Below, piece by piece: positions 12,001 to 22,235 of a stretch of 64,000 nucleotides of DNA (position 1 is the first letter of the stretch; every line of letters begins with the position of its first letter). The notes beneath the pieces are model-generated. The model was not told the origin of the DNA and searched no databases. It worked only from the letters and a program-made list of their open reading frames with translations. Origin of the DNA: Glutinoglossum americanum. Its lineage: Eukaryota; Ascomycota; Geoglossomycetes; Geoglossales; Geoglossaceae. The DNA is taken from positions 1 through 64,000 of the forward strand of contig JAGHQL010000114.1 of the NCBI GenBank assembly GCA_020080175.1. Direction: 5' to 3'. The translations under genes were made by a program, and so were the position numbers.

Positions 12001-14061
12001 GAAGGCGTTGCTAGATTCGCGGTCAGAGAGTTTAAGAGAGGTTCGAGGACTTCGTCGTCAGTTTCCAGATCCCTACCACCATTAGTTACAAGGACTTAAT
12101 GTAGGTGGAATAGCACATACTGAGAAGGAGTTGAAACATAAGCAAGCAGGGCTTCTAAGAATTTGACTCGGTTGGCGTAATACGGAGACGAGCCACAGAG
12201 AAGAGGCCATAAACCTTTATCAACGTTCCCCATATCCCTTGTGATTCGGACATACGAAAGAAATCCTTTCCCAGCTGCAAAGTGACTCCATTGCCGCTGC
12301 AACCCCGGTGATCTTAATGCAGCCTCTAGTAAATTGTGCAGATGATTGGCAATTCCCTCCAAAGTCGATGGCTCAATGGAGATTGACTCAAGGATATTAA
12401 GATCTCCCAAGCTTTGAGTCATCAATTCGTCGATGTGTTCGTTAGGATGCATGTCAATGCCATGGGCTAACCTCTCAAGATTCTCTAGCATACTCGTCTG
12501 CCACGCTTTCGGACATGAAAAAATATCACCACCTGCTCGCGGTTTTGTGAGGGACCCGGCCTTTGAGAATTTGGGGATTAATACGCTGAGTTCATTTCTT
12601 GATTGGCCCCAGTAGGTAATCACGAACCTGGATAGCGTCAGTCGGCTCTGCAGATGTGTGACGACGGGATCCAACCTACTTCTCGAAATATGGGAGCACC
12701 ATGCTGCGAAATCTCTCACTCCCAAGCTCCGCAAAATAGCTACAGAAGGGCAAAAACAAACGTATGTGCCGCTCTTTGGAGACCATTTCCAAAATCGGCC
12801 GGAGACGAGGTATCACAACCTCTATAGGGGAGGACTGCAACGTCTCTGCCGTAAGGGTGAATAGCTGCCATTCTAATATAGAGTCTGGAGCGGCCTGGCC
12901 CCCCTGCGCAGCCGGCAATCCCTCAAGAAATTTAACAGTGATATCGAGAATCGGGCCCCAATTAGAAATCCTGGAGCCCCTCCGCGTGGTCACGACAATA
13001 GAGACAAGTCGTGCTAGGTACCTCATTTTTTCCGGATCATTCTCCAAAGTGGATCGCACCGCACTACTTAAGATTGCATTCAGGATTGGAGTAAATATCT
13101 CCGCATCAGAATGATGGATCAGGCTGACGAGAACTCCAGCGACAATGCCCTCCGCATACTGATTCTCTCCACCGCCCCTATTCTGCGAAGCCTCTAGCAA
13201 GCACCCAAATACCGTATCTCCAGTTGAGTGTATCCCTCCCTGTACCCCTTTAATAGCATCTGAAAATAGTTCCATAAGGCCTTCCTGATACGGGGTAATA
13301 TTCTTCAGGTCAACTATTCCTTTTAAATCCCTAAGTGCGTGGTGAACAAACAACTCCAGCGGGGACACATCCCTATTGCGTGTTGCCCCCGCCTTCCTCA
13401 CTAGGAAACTCATCGCCTCGGCTGCAAATCTAGTAACAAACGACTTCTGATGCTCCTTACCAAGCAGGGGGCTTATAATATCGAACAGTGGCCTGAGGTC
13501 TGGCACGAGCAACCTTGAGAGGTATTTGAAAAGCCATGCCAAGCAGGTGAAGCTCCACTCGATGACTTCAATGTCCGAGTGCTTCGCAGCGAGAGAGGAG
13601 ACTAGTGTCACGGCCCGCGAGAAGTGGCGTTCAAACCTGACACCAAGATCGTGGGCGAATTGAGAGAGTAGACTGAGCAATGGCTCTAGGGACAAAGGGT
13701 CCCTCTTTGCAATATATCCGAGGAGTAAATCTATGATACGATCCTCGAAATGTAGCAATTGTGGGAGGCTTTCGCAAAGCGGAGAAACTTCCCGCACAAA
13801 CTGTGAGAAGTTCTCTGATAGGTTGAGCTCAATCCATCGCTCTAGCGAGTTTCTGAGGTAGGATGCCGTTGTGGAGAGACCTTCGCTTTCTAAGTCGTGG
13901 CGGCGAACTCTACGAATTGGATCGATAGTCAGCTTTGCGATTCGCTGCGAAAATGACTGGAAACTGTGGTGGCGGGAAGACGCCGTGCCAGTCTTGACTC
14001 TTGATGGGCCGCGGGCAGATCGGGCCTTTTCAGGCCTTTTGACTGAAGATTGTGTGCTCAT
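6012..14061 (-). CDS. utp20: U3 snoRNP-associated giant HEAT/ARM protein UTP20
   Basis: Exons are 12680-14061, 12121-12627 and 6012-12072, encoding 2649 aa (known UTP20 proteins are about 2500-2800 aa). The introns are very short: 52 nt (12628-12679) and 48 nt (12073-12120). The N-terminus has the UTP20/DRIM hallmark FQSFSQRIAKLTIDPIRRV. The body is a continuous run of amphipathic HEAT-like helices, and the C-terminus is a strongly basic Lys/Arg/Glu tail (about 40 residues), typical of nucleolar proteins. UTP20 belongs to the small-subunit processome and is needed for 18S rRNA maturation. The splice junctions restore YFEKFVITYWGQSRNE and TPSQDLETDDEV. A GTAGGT sequence just before the stop could be a donor for a tiny last exon, which would alter only the last residues. 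A transposon fossil begins about 125 bases upstream of the start codon. Confidence 0.93.
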
Positions 14062-14186
14062 CTTGCCATGATGTTGACCAGGTTAGTGCAAACAAACTTC
14101 AAATTTGTGCGGAGAAAAAAGAAATTCTCGGAGCCGCGAAATCTTGGCGCTTTCGGGAGCGCCACACAATAGGTGCCGCTTTAACC

Positions 14187-14650
14187 GGTGAACGACCTTA
14201 CTATTCGTCTGATCCTCTCTCAACTACGGCCAGACATCCTTGAGCCAGAGAAAGCTCGTATGAGATGTCTAGGTCACATTACCAACCTCGCAGCCCAGGC
14301 TTTCCTCTTTACCGGCGACAAAGAGTCATTCCGGGAGGTGCAATTCATCAACCACGGTAAGACAACTGTCATCCAGGCAGAGCTCGCTTTCTAGCGTAAG
14401 AAAGGACCACTAGGAATCCTTCATAACATTGTCACATTTATACGACATGCTTCACAGTGACGCGAGAGCTTTCAAAGACGTTGTAGGGCTTGCAAAACTG
14501 AAGATGGAAACTTTGAAGGTATATGTGTTTTAACCTTGGTTTCTCTCCGCGGGCTTGGCGTTTCTTGACGCAAATTCGTATCTAACGTCGTATAAAACTT
14601 ATAGTTGTTGACGATAATTCAACTCGCCTGAGGAGTTTGTGGGGGCTACC
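14187..14650 (+). mobile_element. Fossil fragment of a hAT DNA transposon (transposase core)
   Basis: Translation gives NDLTIRLILSQLRPDILEPE, then RMRCLGHITNLAAQAFLF, which matches the fungal hAT transposase block usually read as NNDTCI...RLRCLGHIINLAAKAFL. After a stop the same strand yields RKKGPLGILHNIVTFIRHAS (family: WRKKGPLGKLHNIV.FIR). Near 14600, in another frame, VVDDNSTRLRSLW matches the family's VVDNxTRWNS block. The order of the blocks is right but the frame is broken at least twice, and the N-terminal zinc finger and C-terminal dimerisation region are missing. No terminal inverted repeats or target-site duplication could be recognised. This is a truncated, inactive remnant. Confidence 0.7.
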
Positions 14651-15075
14651 GAATGCCTGAGAGCTTAGTGGGATAAAGGGGCCATTCAGCAGTAAGGGGG
14701 AGCGCTGGCGAGGTGCACAACAGCAAGTTTTCCATTCACGCAGTCGAGATATCTATAATAGTACGTTTTTATTGGTTCGGAGCTTCCCAGAGCCCTTCTC
14801 TACACTATTAGGATGACTAATCTGACTATGGTTGGCTATCGCCAGCCATAGCTGCAAGCACCCCCGACTATGACTGACCTACTATTCAGCGCACTGATGG
14901 CACCGAAGGTGGTCCTTTGGACAATCCAGCAAAAGTCCTCGGCTAAACAAATTCTAGCAGTTACCATCGATGGAGTAAGATGGGATTCCGGTCTCTGTCT
15001 CCTGGAGACATTGTCCAACGTTGAGCAACGTAGCACCACTGCTGCAGGTTTCGTCCGTGTACACCGTAACTGATA
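14651..15075. other. Intergenic, no gene seen
   Basis: The stretch after the transposase fossil could contain more of the decayed element, but I recognise no conserved block. A short open frame at 14870-15073 has no recognisable feature. Confidence 0.4.
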
Positions 15076-15441
15076 TCATGTTAGCTCGCTGCTGTTGGAC
15101 CTTGTCGGTGCAAGGCGTGAGGCCTTACCAATGCAGCCCGCTGGCTGACTGAGTAGAGCGACGGCCTTGGTGCCGGGGATCGACTGGACGCAAGTGGCGC
15201 CGCCACCTCCCGTGACCTGGCCGATGAAGCCATCATCGCAGGCATTGCTGAAGAAGTTGGCTTGGAAGCCGGCCAGGACATGGGGCTTAGTGATGTCCGT
15301 GATCAGGAATTTTTGGCCTTCAGCGTGATAGACACGCTCCGCTGTCATCACCGTCCCATAGTCGTGAGCGATTGGGATGCGGGCTGCGAGGGCAGCTGTC
15401 ATGGCGGCAGCAAGGAAAAGAATGGGTGATTTGGCGAACAT
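15076..15441 (-). CDS. Small secreted protein of unknown function
   Basis: The frame codes for 121 aa with a clear signal peptide (MFAKSPILFLAAAMTAALA, likely cut before ARIP). The mature part is about 100 aa with a Gly-rich centre (GFIGQVTGGGGATC) and three cysteines at 68, 84 and 103. A TATAAG-like sequence lies about 115 bases upstream of the ATG on this strand (near 15555). I do not recognise the family. The size and secretion signal fit the broad class of fungal small secreted proteins, which includes but is not limited to effectors. The tail after GCIGK is less ordered, and a GGTAAGG there could be a splice donor, so the exact C-terminus is uncertain. It lies in the least gene-dense part of the window, next to the transposon fossil. 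Confidence 0.6.
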   Translation of the reverse strand: MFAKSPILFLAAAMTAALAARIPIAHDYGTVMTAERVYHAEGQKFLITDITKPHVLAGFQANFFSNACDDGFIGQVTGGGGATCVQSIPGTKAVALLSQPAGCIGKASRLAPTRSNSSELT

Positions 15442-16975
15442 CTTGGAATGGTTATACGAGAGATTGGGACTGAAAACTAAGTAGTTGTGTAGATCGGATT
15501 GAGAAGATGAACGTGAGATGAAGAATCAGCAACGATAGGGAGGCAGTGAACGACCTTATACCCAGGACATATCCAGGTTGTCGCTCGAAGCCTCAAGGGT
15601 ACGGCTCCATTTCTGGTAGTTCTTCAAGTGCTCCTTCCTGTACACGTAGAGTAGGCATCTTATGTTAGGTGAGCCTAAGTGCAGTCAGCGTGTTGCATTG
15701 CATATTGCCTCGAGAAGGAATCAAAATATGCTGCTCCTTTGGAGCAAGGTGTGATCGATCTTGGATTGTGCAGCAAAGAGTCTGCGGGAGTCGCGACTAG
15801 AGAGCCGTTCTTCGGAGCTGGCCGAGTTTCCCACAGAGCCATCTTCCCCGCAACGCTTCCCGTGATGTAGCCGTCAGCAACTGGTAAGCCGTGTAGCTCT
15901 CAAGCTAACTTTAGGTTCTATATGATGACAACATGCTTAGTAGGCATGGTAATCATCAAGGGAGGAACGGATATGGTGACGAACCATACCATACCGTTGG
16001 GTCTGAGTTGCAGCCAGTTAGAGTAGGCTTGGTCGCGATTTAGCTGCACTCGCTAGTTGAAGACGAAATTGAGAGTAGCAAAGCTGTAACAACCGGCAGT
16101 GTCGGTTGGGCTTTGTGCCATGGTGTTAGGCCTGCAGGGCGCCAAGCCTGCGGAAATACGAGTAACCCCCGCGGCTAGATTGAATCACCTCCGATACGAG
16201 ACCAGGTCGTCCTCCCCACCCAAATCGCCCGGGGAATCCTAAAATCATTCTTCCCCATGGCCTGCAGCACCAGCGTCTACGCCTTCTGCACTGTGATCCT
16301 CGTCCAGAAGTTCAGCTCTCCAGCCGTACACCGGGTAAGCACGGCACGGTGTTATGCGAGCTCTGCCAGGCGTCCTGCAGATTGACTGGCTTGTGTGGGC
16401 ACAGCATGACTAGATTGGAGAAGGGTCCGCGATGCCTTTTGAGGAGCTTCGGTCCGCTTCGCACCATGCTTAGATCAAAGATCGTTCAACCCAACTTCCT
16501 GACCCCCAAGAGAATCGAGAGCCATTGAGTTATTAGTCTGGCTATTCTTGTCATCGGATCTTGTAAGGGCGTAAGTGTCGAGGAGGTGGCAGAGAGAAAC
16601 TGTAAGATTCGTTAGGTTCTAAGAGATGGGTTCGCTCCACACAAGGAGCGTTTTGGGGGAGAATTGGTGTGATTTTGCGATTTATCAGGGAATGAAGTGG
16701 TGGAGTTGGGCGTAGAGTGGAGATGCACGTGACAAAGAGCACTTGAAGCGGCACCGGAAAAACTAGAGCAAGGAAAGCCCCCTACTGCCAGTTGACTGGC
16801 TGCCTGAAGCCGAACAGGGTGCACCCCGTTTTGGCGGGTGAGCACGCCGCCCTATGCTCGCGCAAGCGGGCTGAGCCAAACTTACTTTCCCCTCGAGTAT
16901 TCTATTATTTTGGCGTCGCAGAGCCGCCAATACCACATGTAGCAGGCGATGTAAACAACATTGACCATAGGCACA
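15442..16975. other. Gene-poor stretch, promoter of the Cwf19L1-like gene at its right end
   Basis: I find no supported gene in about 1.5 kb. Several short open segments occur on both strands; for example the minus strand near 15980-16130 reads SPTDTAGCYSFATLNFVF and, after a stop, further uninterrupted residues, but I do not recognise them. They could be decayed coding sequence. The last few hundred bases should contain the promoter of the gene starting at 16976. Confidence 0.4.
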
Positions 16976-18662
16976 ATGACTTCGAAAGTGTAAGCAACCT
17001 GATCGAGGGCCTTCGTGAATAAGTACTAACGGTATTTTCAGGATAGTTATTGGCAGCATTAACGGCAAATTTGTAGAAGTCTTCCCAAAACTTACCGCAC
17101 TCCATGCTAAGAACTCTTTCTCTCTTGCTATCGTCTTAGGCGACCTATTCGCAGCTCCTAATCCTGAGGATGACGAAGCCATCACAAATCTCCTCAACGG
17201 TACTATTCGCATTCCGTTTCATACATACTTCTCCGTTGGCCAACACCCTTTGCCACAACGTATTGTCGGCAAAATCGAGAAAGATGCGGGTGAAGTTTGC
17301 GAAAACCTTTACTTCCTGGGCAAGCGAACAACTCTCACGACATCTGAAGGGATTAAAATCGTAGCATTAGGCGGAAGGCTTGATGCAGATATCGCAGTGG
17401 GGCTATCAGAGGATAAATACCTTCCCTTTTACACAAACGACGACGCGAAAGCTCTTAGAGGTGCGAACAGCGCCGATTTACTCCTTACCTACGAGTGGCC
17501 CGAGTCTATCCAGCGGGGCTCAGAGGTTGCCCTACCCGATTCTCCCAAGCCGTCACAGAGACTAGAGATTGCCAACCTCTGCAGCGTCCTCAAACCCCGC
17601 TACCATTTCTCCAATTCTTCTCACGCTTTTTACGAACGTGAACCGTTTTTCTATGAACCTACCGAGAAAGATCCCTCAGCTCGCCGAATTACCCGCTTTC
17701 TGAGTCTTGCGGACTTTGGCAACGATAAGAAAGCGAAATGGCTCTACGCTTTCTCCATAAATCCTGCGGATCCACCTCCGTCTACCATTCCCTCTGGCAC
17801 CACTGCTTCCCCCCTGGGTGCACCTCTATCACGACGTGACGGAAAGCGTTCCCATTCTGAATCTGAACACCAGCCATTCTCCCGCTTCTCCAAGACTGGT
17901 TACAGCAGCCACCAACACAAACGCGCCCGTCCCCCGCCCGCCCCTTCAGAATGTTTCTTCTGTCTTTCTAGCCCTAATATCCAGACACACCTCATAACCT
18001 CCATCGCCACAGACGCGTATCTTACCACTGCCCGCGGTCCCCTCCCCACCGCTTCGACCTTTCGATCACTTGATTTCCCAGCACATATTCTCATCATCCC
18101 TCTCACACACTCCCCGACCCTAACCTCTATCGAGGAACCCGAGGCCCGCGAAAACACTCTCACAGAAATGCACAGGTACAGGCGCTCACTACAGAATATG
18201 CTCCAGGCAATTTCTGTCGATGGGGAACAGCCGCTAGGAGCAGTGACGTGGGAAGTCAGCCGCAGAGATGGCGTGCATACCCACTGGCAGTTCCTTCCAG
18301 TCTCCGCTCAGATGGCACAAAAGGGGCTCATAGAGGCTGCCTTTCGGGTCGAAGCGGAAAATCGGAAGTATCCCAAGTTCGAAGACAGACAGGACGGCAA
18401 AGGGGGCGAAGATTTATTCCGTGTGTGGATCTGGAGGGGATCCTCCAAGGACGAAGCTGAGAACGAGAAATGCCTCCTCCTACCCCTTACATCCTCATTC
18501 CGATTCGACATACAGTTAGGACGCCGGGTGATGGCGAAACTGCTGGGGTTGGAGGATCGAATGGAGTGGAGGGATTGTACTCAGACCCAGGAGGATGAGG
18601 TGAAGGATGCGGAGGCGTTCAAGCGGGCGTTTAAGGGGTTTGATTTTAGTCTTGAAGAATGA
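16976..18662 (+). CDS. Cwf19-like protein 1 / Drn1-type CwfJ-domain splicing factor
   Basis: A 14-nt first exon (16976-16989) is joined to 17042-18662, giving MTSKVIVIGSINGKFVEVF and 544 aa in all. The intron has a GTAAGC donor, a TACTAAC branch site and a TTTTCAG acceptor. The N-terminal half resembles the metallophosphatase-like domain of Drn1/CWF19L1 (IVIGSINGKF, SLAIVLGDLF, PFHTYFSVGQ). The C-terminal half holds the CwfJ C1 domain (ECFFCLSS with two Cys; HTHWQFLPVS, the HIT-like histidine motif) and the CwfJ C2 domain (FRFDIQLGRRVMAKLLGLEDR). Family members act in lariat-intron turnover with the debranching enzyme Dbr1. A Ser/Arg/Pro-rich linker around residues 255-310 separates the halves. 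The length matches the family. Confidence 0.9.
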
Positions 18663-19495
18663 AAGGAGTAAATTGGCCGCTTAGGACACCAGTGTGGCCT
18701 TTTGTTATGGCCATGTATCAAAAGCAAAAGGCATTCCCTTTGGCCATCTATATCATACAGTTACGCTCAGGAGGCCTACATACCCGCATCGCCCTCTTGG
18801 ATCCACACTAGTTTCTCGACAGCAATAATAAACTATGAAGTCTAGCCTTCGAGAAAACCGGGGGCCACTCTAGAAAGCATAGAACGCACAGAAGGTCTCG
18901 AGAGGCAGAACATCCCTGTCGAGACGGAAAGCGTTTCGTGACCAAGAACCGAATAAAAAGGGCTGCAAAATAAGCCTCATAGATGAGCCCGGTTTCAGAG
19001 TGATTGCTGTAGGGCGACCCCTCTATGATGCCTATGGCGGTCAATAATGGCATCCGAACGAACGGCCGGGCATGTGGGGCACATAAAGTACCTTCTAAGC
19101 ACCCTCGGCATTTGTTTGCCGCCAAAGCGGGCACACATTAACCTGTCTAGCATCTTCCGGATCCCGAATCAATGGCATGTGCAAAGTGGCTCAATGCATT
19201 TTTTTCGATCTCGGGGCTTTCTCATTCTCTGGTTTCCATTAAAAACCCCGGTCATGACCTCTGTACCCCCTGGCCATCTCTCCGGATGCTAAATTTGGTA
19301 GAAGCTAATCTAGGGAAACAACCTCGAGTAGTCTGTGCATGGGACGAAAAAGAAAATACTATGGATGAACATGTGAAAAAAGAATCTGTTTTGCTGGGCA
19401 TCTTTCTCAGGATAGCGGACGAATGATGGGCATAGATGCTGACCCCCGAGAGACTGCTGAAGAAACATGCATGAGACTCGCTGCGATCGTTGGAT
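18663..19495. other. Intergenic, no gene seen
   Basis: The short frames in this 0.8 kb stretch lack recognisable domains. A small minus-strand gene around 19.5-19.7 kb may end here. Confidence 0.4.
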
Positions 19496-19735
19496 TTATA
19501 TTTCGGAGGGCAATTTTCCACAAAAGAAAAGCCCTTGGTATTCCATCCTAAGGAAAATGAACCTCCAGTTTCTGTGTGCAGATGGGTTTTTGGCTAGAAG
19601 CACTCTGGCAGGTTTATCAAATACATATTTGGCAAGGGCGAATATAACACAAGCTCCACCGCACGCCAATGGTATAAAAGAGGGAGTCGTGAGCAATTTT
19701 TGAAAACCTTCCGATTTCCATAGCGGCAACTTCAA
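19496..19735 (-). CDS. Possible small inner-membrane protein resembling the MLRQ/B12D (NDUFA4-like) family
   Basis: The open frame contains LWKSEGFQKLLTTPSFIPLA, then a single hydrophobic helix (CGGACVIFALAKYVF), then PARVLLAKNPSAHRNW. This layout (short N-terminus, one membrane helix, then V.L.KN...W) is what MLRQ/B12D proteins of respiratory complexes show. The frame has no ATG at its start: it opens with TTG, so a 5' exon is missing from my model, and the residues after HRNW do not look conserved, so a donor (GTTCAT at that point) may follow. Treat the coordinates as an exon-sized core only. It could also be a pseudogene or chance. Confidence 0.3.
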   Translation of the reverse strand: MKLPLWKSEGFQKLLTTPSFIPLACGGACVIFALAKYVFDKPARVLLAKNPSAHRNWRFIFLRMEYQGLFFCGKLPSEI

Positions 19736-19901
19736 AAACGACAGTAATAACCAGCCCCGGCAAACGCCATTCTCCCCATTCCTAGATCCCTTTTCTTCGT
19801 AGTCATATCTTTCGCGAAATCGCTCCTATTCTCGTTTTATTAAGATAGAGGTCGATACCGTCGAAGTGAGGCTGCTCCTCTTTCACACCACCCACCCAAA
19901 C

Positions 19902-20427
19902 TCATATCTTCGAACCCCGCCCTTGATTCGGCGGCGGCTGGGCAATATCTCCGTCCCGACGGCCTTGTGGCGCATAAACGTTCTGTGGCGGTTGCATCTC
20001 AACACCATTCTGCTGCCCTTCATAATATCCATATCCTGGTTGGTTTTGAGGCGTATATGGTGGTGCAGGATTGTTGTTATAGTAGTACGGGTTATATGGG
20101 GGAGCAGGTCCGCCGATCCAGCCGGTGCCGCGATAGGGCTGAAGACCACGGGAACGGCGACGGCGAGCGGTGAAACACCTATAGAGTTGCTAGTGTCAGT
20201 GAGGCTTCCCGGAGATGTAACGAGATTGATGTCTTACGAAAATGCTAGATAGAGCAAGAAGAAGAAGATAATGATGCCGGCAAGAACAACCCAGCGGCCC
20301 CAGCTGTCCCAGTTTGAGTAGTAGCAGTAACCATAGCTGTGAGGCGGAGGAGAACGCTCGTCAGCATCGTAAATAGGGTGGAAACGATAGGAGTGGGGAG
20401 CTATTACCCATCGCAATACCTGGACAT
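19902..20427 (-). CDS. RCR-family membrane protein (chitin deposition / Congo red resistance)
   Basis: Exons are 20408-20427 (20 nt), 20238-20336 and 19902-20178, encoding 131 aa. The N-terminus MSRYCDGYGYCYYSNWDSWG is Cys/Tyr-rich and lumenal in the family. A single membrane helix follows (RWVVLAGIIIFFFLLYLAF, residues 21-39), then the basic stop-transfer CFTARRRRSRGLQPYRGTGW, the strongest family signature. The cytosolic tail is Pro/Tyr/Gln-rich with two PAPPY motifs, as in proteins recruited by Rsp5-type ubiquitin ligases. Yeast Rcr1 and Rcr2 act in ER/endosome trafficking of plasma-membrane proteins and influence chitin in the wall. All three exons are small and join in frame, and both introns have good donors (GTAATA, GTAAGA). 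Confidence 0.88.
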
Positions 20428-22235
20428 TCCGCAATCAATTGTTAGTGGATAATCTCAAAGAGTAGATAGTTTCACGAAGATGTAGATGGAAAGGAAGGAG
20501 AAGCTGAGAAAATAATGCGAGGTGAGTAAAAAAAGCCTACCACGCGATTACTCACATTCGCTCCGATAATACTGCCATGTTCAATTGTAGTATACCTCGG
20601 TATCAAGGACGCGATGCTTTGTTGATGACGTCTTAGCCAGTAAAAGATGGATAGGATAGATGATGGTGATGAAGCTGATGGTGGGAGAAGGGACGCGAAC
20701 GTAAATCCCGACAAGGCTGATTTCCGATCCGGCCAGCCCGGTGCAGCCGAAAGAGATTACTTATTTCCGAGGGGCTGGGAAAAGAATAAATGTAGTCGAA
20801 GTCGGGCGGTGAAAAGTATTTGAAGTGAAGTTCTCTAGTGAGGCACATACGTAAGGTGGCTGTGTTGTTTGATCAGGGCTGCAGAGAATGCCCGTAAATG
20901 TACGCTGTTGCGTACTCGTATGGAATCTGGCGGGCATGAAACCACAAAGCACGGAGCAATCAATTCCGAACCAGATTTATAATCCAGTCTAGTCCTCATC
21001 CAATTAGTGATGGCCTTTCCTTTCCTCCCCTCTCTACCCTTTCTCCAACTCCCTAGGTTTTGAAGGGTATCTGAGATACTTATTCCAACAGTCATACGTT
21101 TATTAGGGTAGCATCATGACGTGACTTGCCCGCCACGAGAAATTACATACATGTGCTTGTAGATGTAGCTTATTCCCGCCGCCACACAACCCGCCGCGTA
21201 ATCTCTCGAGGCTTGATTTGCTCCAGCCACCATTTGACACAGAGCCAGCCACATCCCCTCTTCTGGGCATATGCATCCAATTAGACGCTGGGCACCAGGG
21301 ATCCAGGGTTCTAGTGGGACAGTTCATCAGAATTGCCAACGCATACATGGTCCGTGTGTTCGCATGAAGTCGATGGGCGACAGCCCCCGATATTAATTCT
21401 GCGCCGCCTTCACTCTCTCTTCAATTACTTTTCGCAATACATGGCAATACAGAGGCGCTGACAGCGATGATAGTGTCACTCGTACTCCTTCCAGAGAGGC
21501 CTTCGCGAGCTTTCGGGAATACCTTTTGCGACAAGCCGGCGTTCATCGCGAACCCTCGGTCTACATGCGAGAGGACTTTGCCGGTCTCACCAACACATTC
21601 AATGATAGCATAGCGCTGGTACGGACTTTGCTTGCGGAAGTTGAACACCACGCAACGAAAATCACCATTCTCATAACCCAAAACTACGATCAATGAAAAT
21701 GCGCTCTCTCCCACTACAACACCACATAACGATGATCCGCTGAGACGCTAAAGAAAAGGAAACCTTTTGCCACACAGCCAATGAGCAGTTTGTTGATTAG
21801 TCCTCGATACGTTCAGCGACAATCTCGTGGGCGAGGCCCTCACCATTGACGGGAAAAAAAAACCTTCAGTGTGAGAAGTTCGTTAAGGGCATGACAGAAA
21901 ACTTGTATCGACAATCACAACCTGTCCGCCGAGGACGTTATATAGAAAGTAGGGCCAACTGGGGAAAGAGACTAAGGAAAACAGAATTGCCGCGAGCACT
22001 GGAGATGTATTGCGAACCGTCATCGCCAACTTAGCAGATTCGTTGACTGCTTTTCGTCTTTACCCGTCAATCGTTATCTTCGTTAGAGTTGTTGGACAAA
22101 GCCGACAGTACATTCGAATGCTGGGATTATTAGCCGTCCGGTCATCCAAAGGCTCAAAAGGCGTTTAGAAGCCTCCCTCATTTGGTAGCTCGTCTTGGTG
22201 TTACAATCATCCTCAGGTTCCTGACGATTTCGCAT
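20428..22235. other. Long intergenic stretch, no supported gene
   Basis: About 1.8 kb lies between the 5' end of the RCR gene and the 3' end of the Arl8 gene. The part next to 20.4 kb should be the RCR promoter and 5' UTR. A 97-residue minus-strand frame at 21421-21714 is the longest; it has no domain I recognise and no neighbouring exons could be built. Confidence 0.4.

Noticed and set aside
12628-12734. Apparent frameshift in UTP20 between two overlapping frames
   Set aside because: A 52-nt intron with CTGAC branch motif joins YFEK to FVITYWGQ in phase; a 34-nt alternative would be too short to splice.
15770-15890. Minus-strand DGYITGSVAGK resembling DGFIGQVTGGGG of the secreted protein, possible decayed duplicate
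   Set aside because: Similarity covers only about ten residues with gaps and does not extend in the DNA on either side.
21421-21714. 97-codon minus-strand frame in the long gap before arl8
   Set aside because: No domain, no supporting exons and no codon pattern that sets it apart from chance.
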